Source of the DNA: Pseudonocardiales bacterium | GTDB lineage: Bacteria; Actinomycetota; Actinomycetes; Mycobacteriales; Pseudonocardiaceae | Assembly: GCA_019243635.1 (NCBI GenBank) | Contig: JAFAUB010000111.1 | Span: 1-63,151, forward strand | Length of the DNA stretch: 63,151 bases | Direction of reading: 5' to 3' | In this document: positions 56,756 to 63,151 of the stretch, in pieces | Layout: every line of letters starts with the position of its first letter | Numbering within the stretch: the stretch's first letter is position 1 | Notes under the pieces: generated by a model | Told to the model about the DNA's origin: nothing | Databases searched by the model: none | The model's input: only the letters and a program-made list of their open reading frames with translations | Made by a program: the position numbers and the translations under genes

Positions 56756-57964
56756 GTGCCGCTGTCCCCGAAGGCGCATCCGAACACCGGTTTCGCGTGG
56801 CTCAGGATGATCGGAGCGCTGGTCGTGGTGGTCGACCACTCCGCGTCGCTGACCGACGCCTCACGTCTGACGGTCTTCCCCACGTCGTGGAACCTCTCCC
56901 CCGGCTACATCGCCTTGATGGGGTTCTTCGCGATGAGCGGCTACCAGATCAGCGACAGCTGGCGCCAGGACCCGTGCTGGTGGCGCTTCAGCGTGAAGCG
57001 GGTGCTGAGACTGTGGCCTCCGCTGCTGCTGGTGGTGCTCGTCACCGCCCTGGTGATCGGACCGCTGGTCTCGACGTCCGACCTGTCGCAGTACCTCTCC
57101 GCTCGGGCCACCTGGGGGTACGTCGTCCACAATGCGGGCCTGTACACGTTGCAGCATCGGCTGCCCGGGGTGTTCGTCAACAATCCCTGGCCCTGGTCGG
57201 CGAACGGCGCGATCTGGACGCTGCCGATGGAGCTCACCGGCTACCTGTTGGTGCTGGGGTTCGGCGTTGCCGGGCTGCTGCGCCGGGCGCCGTGGTCGAC
57301 GATCGCGCTGCTGCTGACGCTGGTCGGGCTGGACCGACGGTTCGAGGCGAGCATCGGCAGACCCGGACATGGCGGCTCGCTCCTGCAGGTACCGATCGGG
57401 TCGATGGTCTCGTTCCTCGTCGCGTTCAGCATCGGCATGGTGCTGCACGCCTACCGGGACAGGATTCCGCTGTCCCCGTTCCTGGCGTGGTCGCTGGTCG
57501 GGCTCCAGATCGCGGTGCACACCACCGCAGTCGGGGCTTTCACCCTGCCGTTCATGGCCGGCTACGGTGCGCTCGTACTCACGTTCCACTGGCCGGCTCG
57601 CCTGGAGGGCTACGACTCCTGGGTACTGGGTAGCTACGGCTTGTACTTGTGGGCGTTCCCGGTCCAGCAGCTGCTGATCATGGCCGGTGCGGACACTCAG
57701 TGGTTGCTGACGGTGACCGCGCTGCCCTCGGCCTATCTGTGCGGCTGGCTGTCCTGGCGCTACGTCGAGGCACCGACACTGTCGTTGCGCCGTTACCTTC
57801 CGCGCCGCGAGCCGCGCCCCACCGCTGCCCGTCCCATCACCACGAGCTCCGGGCCGCCCAGCCCTGATACGTCGAGGGCCGACCCTCGGCAGCGGCTTGC
57901 GAAGCTTCGCGAGCAGCCCGAGCCGGCCGAGCGGGAGACGACCGTGCCGGCAGCCTCGGCGTAA
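56756..57964 (+). CDS. acyltransferase-3 family membrane protein
   Basis: A 402-residue protein with about ten membrane segments. The family start FAWLRMIGALVVVVDHSASL has the catalytic-type His, followed by GFFAMSGYQISDSW and FSVKRVLRLWPPLLLVVLVT, with WTLPMELTGYLLVLGFG later. Such enzymes O-acylate sugars or lipids at the membrane. GTG at 56756 has almost no leader signal and may be leaderless. The C-terminal 60 residues are disordered. It lies ten bases before msrA. Confidence 0.85.
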   Translation: MPLSPKAHPNTGFAWLRMIGALVVVVDHSASLTDASRLTVFPTSWNLSPGYIALMGFFAMSGYQISDSWRQDPCWWRFSVKRVLRLWPPLLLVVLVTALVIGPLVSTSDLSQYLSARATWGYVVHNAGLYTLQHRLPGVFVNNPWPWSANGAIWTLPMELTGYLLVLGFGVAGLLRRAPWSTIALLLTLVGLDRRFEASIGRPGHGGSLLQVPIGSMVSFLVAFSIGMVLHAYRDRIPLSPFLAWSLVGLQIAVHTTAVGAFTLPFMAGYGALVLTFHWPARLEGYDSWVLGSYGLYLWAFPVQQLLIMAGADTQWLLTVTALPSAYLCGWLSWRYVEAPTLSLRRYLPRREPRPTAARPITTSSGPPSPDTSRADPRQRLAKLREQPEPAERETTVPAASA

Positions 57965-57973
57965 TCTGGCGGC

Positions 57974-58669
57974 ATGGCGTTATTCGGACGCGACAAGACC
58001 CGCATGGTGAGCGCCGAGGAGGCGCTACCCGGGCGGTCGACCCCGATGCCGGTGGCGCAGCGGCATGCCGTGAGCAGCCACCGCATCGTGCCCCCGTTCC
58101 CCGCGGGGCTGCGCACCGCAGTGTTCGGGATGGGCTGCTTCTGGGGAGCTGAGCGGATCTTCTGGCGCACTCCCGGGGTGTACTCCACCGCGGTCGGCTA
58201 CGCCGGCGGCCACACCCCCAACCCCAGCTACGAGGAGGTGTGCTCCGGACGGACCGGGCACACCGAGGTGGTGCTGGTCGTCTTCGACCCGGCACGGATC
58301 TCCTACGGCGAGCTGCTGCGGGCGTTCTGGGAGGGCCACGACCCGACGCAGGGCATGCGGCAGGGAAACGACCGGGGCACCCAGTACCGCTCCGCGATCT
58401 ACACCACCGATGCCGACCAGGCCGCCGAGGCTCAGGCGAGCCGGTCGACCTACCAGCGGGCGCTCACCGCCGCCGGGCGCGGTCAGATCACCACGGACAT
58501 CGCTGCGCTGCGCGACTTCTACTACGCCGAGGACTACCACCAGCAGTATCTATCTGATGCCAAGAACCCCCATGGCTACTGCGGCATCGGTGGCACGGGT
58601 GTGTGCATGGGTGACCCTTCGGAGGATCTGACGGCCACCCGGCATCCCGTCCCGCCCTCGCCTCTGTGA
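57974..58669 (+). CDS. msrA: peptide methionine sulfoxide reductase A
   Basis: A 231-residue repair enzyme reducing methionine-S-sulfoxide. Catalytic Cys55 lies in [10 protein letters not shown], with the substrate pocket [40 protein letters not shown] and the C-terminal recycling cysteines in [16 protein letters not shown] 45-residue N-terminal extension is present. It is the last gene before the polyketide region. Confidence 0.95.
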   Translation: MALFGRDKTRMVSAEEALPGRSTPMPVAQRHAVSSHRIVPPFPAGLRTAVFGMGCFWGAERIFWRTPGVYSTAVGYAGGHTPNPSYEEVCSGRTGHTEVVLVVFDPARISYGELLRAFWEGHDPTQGMRQGNDRGTQYRSAIYTTDADQAAEAQASRSTYQRALTAAGRGQITTDIAALRDFYYAEDYHQQYLSDAKNPHGYCGIGGTGVCMGDPSEDLTATRHPVPPSPL

Positions 58670-58736
58670 CCAGCCGGAACACCACAGTCGTTCCGATGCC
58701 GGCCATACCTGATGTCACTCGGTACCGCTCCGTTTC

Positions 58737-58790
58737 GGTGAGCACACCGCGCTAGGGCCGTATGGTGAGCACACCGCGCCAGGGCCGTAT
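58737..58790 (+). repeat. 27-bp tandem duplication upstream of thioesterase gene
   Basis: GGTGAGCACACCGCGC begins both units (58737 and 58764), which differ at one base. The repeat ends 89 bases before the thioesterase ATG and could hold paired activator sites. Confidence 0.6.
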
Positions 58791-58879
58791 CTTGATCGTT
58801 GACAGTGAGGCACCGACGGTTCCCCACCGCTTTCTGAATATCACGACCATGCATATGACATGACAGGACGGAGAGCGGC

Positions 58880-59653
58880 ATGACAGATGTTGCTGCTGAC
58901 GACAGCCTGTGGCTCCGACGTTTTCATACCGCTCCCGCTCCTGTGCATAGCCCCGACAATCCTCGGCTGGTGTGCTTTCCGCACGCCGGAGGTGCCGCAA
59001 GCTACTTCTTGTCGTTTTCTCGGTCACTGGCGGCCGTGTTGGAAGTGGTCGCCGTGCAGTACCCGGGGCGGCAGGATCGCAGGAGAGAACCGTGCTGTGA
59101 CAGCATGACCGAGCTGGCCGACCGGGTCCTCAGGGTACTCAAGCCCTTGACCGACCGGCCACTGGCGTTGTTCGGCCACAGCATGGGTGCGATCGCGGCG
59201 TTCGAGGTGGCTCGGCGACTCGAGAACGAGCCCGGTGTCAGCCTGGTCGCATTATTCGTCTCAGGTAGGCGAGCGCCCTCCCGATACAGGGCAGAGCGCG
59301 TGCACCAGAAGGATGACGCCGGGTTGGTGGCGGAGATCAGAGCGCTGAGTGGAACGGACGCCAGGATCCTGGACAGCGAGGAGCTTCTGCGGATGACGCT
59401 ACCCGCGGTTCGCGGCGACTACAGGGCAATCGAGACCTACCGGTACCAAGACGGCCCAAAGCTTCGCTGCCCCATTCACTCGCTTGTCGGCGCCGCCGAC
59501 CCGCAAGCGACGATCGAGGAGGTCGCCGCATGGGAGGAACACACGACGGGACGGTTCACGATTTCCGTCTTCCCGGGGGGCCACTTCTACCTCAACGAAC
59601 ACCAGGTGGATATCGCCGGAGCAGTGACGACGCATCTTGCGTGCGAACGGTAG
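58880..59653 (+). CDS. type II thioesterase of the polyketide cluster
   Basis: A 257-residue alpha/beta hydrolase that clears stalled or wrongly acylated carrier proteins. The N-terminal block RLVCFPHAGGAASYF, nucleophile Ser101 in GHSMGAIAAFE, the Asp in LVGAADPQAT and the His in FPGGHFYL form the triad. ATG at 58880 follows GGAGAG. It is a separate protein and therefore an editing enzyme, not the chain-release domain. First gene of the cluster seen here. Confidence 0.92.
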   Translation: MTDVAADDSLWLRRFHTAPAPVHSPDNPRLVCFPHAGGAASYFLSFSRSLAAVLEVVAVQYPGRQDRRREPCCDSMTELADRVLRVLKPLTDRPLALFGHSMGAIAAFEVARRLENEPGVSLVALFVSGRRAPSRYRAERVHQKDDAGLVAEIRALSGTDARILDSEELLRMTLPAVRGDYRAIETYRYQDGPKLRCPIHSLVGAADPQATIEEVAAWEEHTTGRFTISVFPGGHFYLNEHQVDIAGAVTTHLACER

Positions 59654-60079
59654 GGCCGGCTCTTGAGGCTGCGCGCCGGCGCTGTGACGCAGCAGCCCGG
59701 TGAGCCCGGCGACCTGTGCGTCCGCACGGAGGTCGACAGCACCTGTGTGGTCATCGTCGCGCGCCGCCGCTGGGCCAGGTCGGCCTCTGCCTGGCGTGGC
59801 CACAGCTCGGCCAGGTCAGCGTCGGTATGGCGTGGCCGGCTCGGCCGAGTCGAACTCGGCGGTCGCGCCCCGACCCGGTAGCCCGGCCGGGATGACCGGA
59901 TGCGCTCTCAGTGTTCCGGCGTACGCGACATCGCCGCCCGGTGGCCGGTGGATGGTCGAGCAATGGATGAGGAATGGAACTTTGGTTCTGCGTCACCTTC
60001 CATAGCCTCTTACAATTAGGGCCGACGGTAGAATTCAAGCTGCACCGGCGGGATGCACCATGCCGGCGGAAGGCGACTG
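59654..60079. other. gap with GGCCAGGTC/GGCGTGGCC repeats, likely LAL promoter region
   Basis: No gene is evident. Repeated GGCCAGGTC (59774 and 59809) and GGCGTGGCC (59792 and 59828) motifs occur in imperfect direct array. GGAAGG at 60068-60073 is the ribosome site of the LuxR-family gene. Confidence 0.4.
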
Positions 60080-62860
60080 ATGATACTGGCCGAACGGGAT
60101 GAGCACCTGGCTTCTCTTGGCCGCCTACTGGCTGAATGCAGAGCCGGAAATGGGCGGTTCGTCCTGGTCGAAGGCGCAGTGGCACACGGTAAGACCGAAT
60201 TGCTGAGAACGTTCGCCGAACGCGCCGTGGGCGCTGGGGCTCTTTTCTTGAACGCCACCTGCTCCCAGGTCGAGAGCGCGCTCCCCATGGGAGTCCTGAG
60301 CCAGCTCTTCCACCACGTCGAGATTCCGCCCGGGTTTCGAGAGCGAGTGGCTGACCTGCTGGACCGCGGTGCGTCCATCTCTATCTCCAGCGACTGTGCC
60401 GAAGGCACGGTCGAGCCCGCTATGGCCCACGTCTTCCATGGCCTGTTGCTCATGCTGCTGGAGTTGGCCGGAGGAAAGCCCGTCCTGATCGGGGTCGACG
60501 ACGTCCAGCACGCCGACACCACCTCCCTGCACGGCCTGCTCTACCTGGTCCGCCGGGTCCATTCGGCCCGGGTTCTGGTGGTTTTCACCGAGACCGCACA
60601 GCTGTCATCTGCGCGTTCGCCGCTCCATGCCGAGCTCCGTCAGCTGCCGCATTATCATCGTATGAGTCTGGCGCCATTGTCTCAGGCCGGTGTCGCCGGT
60701 CTGATTGCCAGGCACCAGGACAGCAGACAGGCACGTGTACTCGCCGAGAGCTTTTACGCGGCCAGCGGCGGTAATCCGATGCTCGTTCACGCCCTGCTCG
60801 AAGACCACAGCACCTCTGGCACCGGCCCGGGCCGGTGCTACCAGCAGGCACTGGTGAGCTGCCTGTATCGCTGCGACCCCACAGTACTGGACGTCGCTCG
60901 AGGCCTGGCGGTCCTCGGCGCAGACGCGTCATCGGTGGAACTGGGCGAGTTGGTCAGTGCCGGCCCTGAGGTGGCCGCGACAGCGGTGAATTCGCTGGCG
61001 ACCACGGGTCTCCTTGAGGACGGGGTCTTCCGGCATCCAGCCGGAGAACGGGCGGTGCTGGACGAGGTGCCACCGCAGGACCGGGCGGATCTGCATCGCC
61101 GCGCCGCCCGACTGCTGCACGATCGGGGAGCGCCGGCAATCACGGTCGCCCGACATCTTGTCAGCGCGGGTCACATCGCTGACGCATGGGTTGCCGATGT
61201 TCTGGTGGAAGCGGCAGACCAGGCGCTGTTCGCTGATGAGGTCGCACTGGCCGTCGACTGTCTGATGTTGGCTGGGCGAGCCCTTCCCGACGGCAGGAGC
61301 AAGGTCGCCGTCCGGGCCAGACTGGCCAGAGCCGAGTGGCAGATCAACCCCTCCACCGCGCAGCGGCACTTCACGCCGTTGACCGCGGGCATGCGGGCGA
61401 ACCAGCTGGATCCCCGCGAAGCCATCACGATGACTCGGCAGATGCTCTGGCACGGCCAGATCACCGAAGCGGTCGAAGTCCTGAACTGGCTGCGTGGCTT
61501 GGGCCCCGGTACACATGACGAGGTCGCCACGGAAATCCGCGACGTCGAGTTGTGGATAGCCTGTGTCTACCCGGCGCTGGAGCGCAGGCACCACATACCG
61601 CGCAAGCCGGTGGACGAGAAGAACACCTTGGTACGGCTCACGACGGATCCCTGGCTGCGCTCGACCGCCGCGCTGGCGGAGGGCCTGACGCGAGGGGACC
61701 GTTACGACGCGGTCGTCCGCGCCGAGTACTTCCTCCAGGAGGTGCACCTCAGTCACGCCACGCCGTGGGCTGAGGAGCCGGCGGTGCTCGCCCTCCTGAC
61801 GTTGATCTACACTGGCCGGACCAGTGCCGCTGCGGGCTGGTGTGAGCGGTTGGTGAATGAGGCCGCCACTCGTCAGGCGCCGACATGGCAGGCGACGTTC
61901 AGCGCGGTCAGGTCGGAAATCGCTCTCCGACAGGGAGATCTCCGCACGGCGGTCAATCACGCACAGGCCGCGATGACCCACATGTCATCCAAGGCCTGGG
62001 GGGTGGCCGTCGGGTTCCCGCTTGGTTGCCTCATCCTGGCTGCCGCCAGGAAGGGCGACTACGAAGAAGCCGCGAAGCACGTCGCCCAACCGGTTCCCGA
62101 AGCCATGTTCCAGAGCCGATACGGCCTGCACTATCTGCATGCGCGAGGGCATCACTACCTCGCCGTGAACCACCACCACGCCGCGCTCGCGGACTTTCTC
62201 GCGTGCGGCGAGCTCATGCGCGGCTGGGGGCTGGACATGCCCGGCTTCGTGTCGTGGCGGACCAGCGCCGCCGAGGCGTGGCTGTGCCTGGGCAACCACG
62301 ACCAAGCCAAACGACTCCTCTTCGACCAGTTAGCGAAGCCGGGAACGGAAGGTTCTCGCACTCGTGGCATGTCGTTGCGACTGTTAGCAGCGGGGAGCCA
62401 GGCGAGCCGACGGCCGCAGCTGCTCACAGAGTCCGTGGAGATCTTCGAAAGCTGCGGGGACCGTTTCGAGCTTGCCCGTGCCCTGGCGGAACTCGGCCAC
62501 GCGTACCACGCGCTCGGTGAACACAGGCGGGCGCGGATGATGCTCCGCCGGGCGTGGCACGTGGCGAAGACCTGCGACGCCACGCCGCTGTGCCGAGCAG
62601 TGCTCCGGGAACCCATGACCGTCGACCTCACCATTCCACAGTCCGAGAGCTCCGCGGGGATCGACTCGCTCACCGGGGCGCAGCGGCGCGTCGCGGCGTT
62701 GGCGGTCGCCGGCTACACCAATCGGGAGATCGCCAACAAGCTGTTCATCACGGCGAGCACCGTGGAACAGCATCTCACCCGCGTGTATCGCAAGCTCAAC
62801 GTCAAGTACCGCAGAGATCTCCCTACCGACCTGCACGCCGACATGGCCACCTCGGCATGA
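60080..62860 (+). CDS. LuxR-family LAL (large ATP-binding) transcriptional activator
   Basis: A 926-residue regulator. The N-terminal ATPase has a Walker A-like loop GAVAHGKTELL (about 32-42) and Walker B PVLIGVDDVQHADT. A long TPR-like middle follows. The C-terminal LuxR helix-turn-helix reads LTGAQRRVAALAVAGYTNRE and EQHLTRVYRKLNV. I chose ATG at 60080 because of GGAAGG upstream; an ATG at 60053 is in frame. Regulators of this type switch on macrolide-type clusters. Its position between the thioesterase and the synthase marks it as pathway-specific. Confidence 0.92.
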   Translation: MILAERDEHLASLGRLLAECRAGNGRFVLVEGAVAHGKTELLRTFAERAVGAGALFLNATCSQVESALPMGVLSQLFHHVEIPPGFRERVADLLDRGASISISSDCAEGTVEPAMAHVFHGLLLMLLELAGGKPVLIGVDDVQHADTTSLHGLLYLVRRVHSARVLVVFTETAQLSSARSPLHAELRQLPHYHRMSLAPLSQAGVAGLIARHQDSRQARVLAESFYAASGGNPMLVHALLEDHSTSGTGPGRCYQQALVSCLYRCDPTVLDVARGLAVLGADASSVELGELVSAGPEVAATAVNSLATTGLLEDGVFRHPAGERAVLDEVPPQDRADLHRRAARLLHDRGAPAITVARHLVSAGHIADAWVADVLVEAADQALFADEVALAVDCLMLAGRALPDGRSKVAVRARLARAEWQINPSTAQRHFTPLTAGMRANQLDPREAITMTRQMLWHGQITEAVEVLNWLRGLGPGTHDEVATEIRDVELWIACVYPALERRHHIPRKPVDEKNTLVRLTTDPWLRSTAALAEGLTRGDRYDAVVRAEYFLQEVHLSHATPWAEEPAVLALLTLIYTGRTSAAAGWCERLVNEAATRQAPTWQATFSAVRSEIALRQGDLRTAVNHAQAAMTHMSSKAWGVAVGFPLGCLILAAARKGDYEEAAKHVAQPVPEAMFQSRYGLHYLHARGHHYLAVNHHHAALADFLACGELMRGWGLDMPGFVSWRTSAAEAWLCLGNHDQAKRLLFDQLAKPGTEGSRTRGMSLRLLAAGSQASRRPQLLTESVEIFESCGDRFELARALAELGHAYHALGEHRRARMMLRRAWHVAKTCDATPLCRAVLREPMTVDLTIPQSESSAGIDSLTGAQRRVAALAVAGYTNREIANKLFITASTVEQHLTRVYRKLNVKYRRDLPTDLHADMATSA

Positions 62861-62905
62861 AGGGCTACCGCAGCCTGACTCCACCAGGGGAAAAGGTGTT
62901 TCCGG

Positions 62906-63151
62906 ATGACCGACGAGAAGATCGTTGATTACCTCAAGTGGATGGCCACTGAGCTGCACGAGACCCGCCAGCGCCTCACGGATCTGGAGTCGGACAGGAG
63001 GGAGCCGATCGCGGTTGTGGGGATGGCGTGTCGGTTCCCGGGTGGGGTGTGCTCGCCGGAGGACCTGTGGCGGTTGGTGGCCGACGGGGTGGACGCGATG
63101 TCTGGTTTTCCGGAAGACCGCGGGTGGGACCTGGCCGGGCTGTACGACCCG
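62906..63151 (+). CDS. modular type I polyketide synthase, N terminus (truncated by window)
   Basis: The first 82 residues of a cis-AT synthase. Residues about 5-30 form a docking coiled coil ([20 protein letters not shown]) of the kind that accepts a chain from an upstream synthase subunit. The ketosynthase begins [15 protein letters not shown] and continues [20 protein letters not shown]. The accepting docking helix means this is not the loading subunit. ATG at 62906 lies after GGGGAAAAGG. It continues beyond 63151. Confidence 0.93.
   Translation, partial: MTDEKIVDYLKWMATELHETRQRLTDLESDRREPIAVVGMACRFPGGVCSPEDLWRLVADGVDAMSGFPEDRGWDLAGLYDP

Noticed and set aside
62906..63151. A loading module of the polyketide synthase
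   Set aside because: The protein starts with a docking coiled coil that accepts from another subunit rather than with a KSQ, CoA-ligase or AT loading domain.

Overview
The window is high-GC actinobacterial DNA. Lsr2, a mycothiol-type maleylpyruvate isomerase homologue, an MhuD-type haem-degrading enzyme, a coaX/panCD/lsr2/clpC block and the first codons of a modular polyketide synthase together suggest a filamentous actinomycete, most likely of the Pseudonocardiales. That placement is inference from gene content, not from a phylogeny.

Region 1 (1-30.9 kb) is accessory and heavily eroded. At 2010-2054 lies the 3' half of a tRNA-Thr(CGT), the type of site left at the far end of an element integrated into a tRNA gene; its orientation implies that the element lies to the left and runs off the window. 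Next come toxin/antitoxin debris (AbiEii and Fic), a 1,282-residue nSTAND-WD40 protein and a small helical protein. The small protein's C-terminal motif is repeated near the N terminus of the STAND protein, the arrangement expected of an amyloid-signalling NLR/effector pair. Two same-orientation copies of a 260-320 bp noncoding element (7677-7938 and 14763-15082) bracket an island. The island holds a chimeric integrase/pRiA4b fragment, a cupin-decarboxylase with an internal deletion, an MFS exporter, an alcohol dehydrogenase, a cyclophilin-like protein and a frameshifted MmyB-type regulator. After it come a secreted phosphoesterase, a deleted P-type ATPase, an HNH-like lipoprotein, two small proteins and a 1,193-residue NACHT protein. 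A Gdt1-like exporter, a CAP-domain protein, an MFS transporter with a MarR regulator, and a compact toxin-antitoxin pair complete the region.

Region 2 (29.3-51.3 kb) is the conserved chromosomal block familiar from mycobacteria and relatives: ppa, dacB, a zinc protease, tilS, hpt, ftsH, folE-folP-folB-folK, DUF3180, DUF6779, a DUF2520 protein, panC-panD-coaX, (lysS), lsr2, clpC, mhuD, mutY and a beta-carbonic anhydrase. Most genes overlap by 1-4 bases, indicating translational coupling. The folate genes and the pantothenate/CoA genes form two biosynthetic runs. lysS, normally between coaX and lsr2, survives only as a deleted, frameshifted remnant.

Region 3 (51.6-58.7 kb) carries signalling and envelope genes: a MEDS/HATPase sensor, a secreted protein, a mycothiol-dependent-type enzyme, a STAS-domain gene with an in-frame amber codon, a single-pass membrane protein, an acyltransferase-3 protein and msrA.

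Region 4 (58.9 kb to the end) is the edge of a modular polyketide cluster: a type II thioesterase, a LuxR-family LAL activator, and the N terminus of a polyketide synthase with a docking helix followed by a ketosynthase. All three run rightward and the cluster continues beyond the window.
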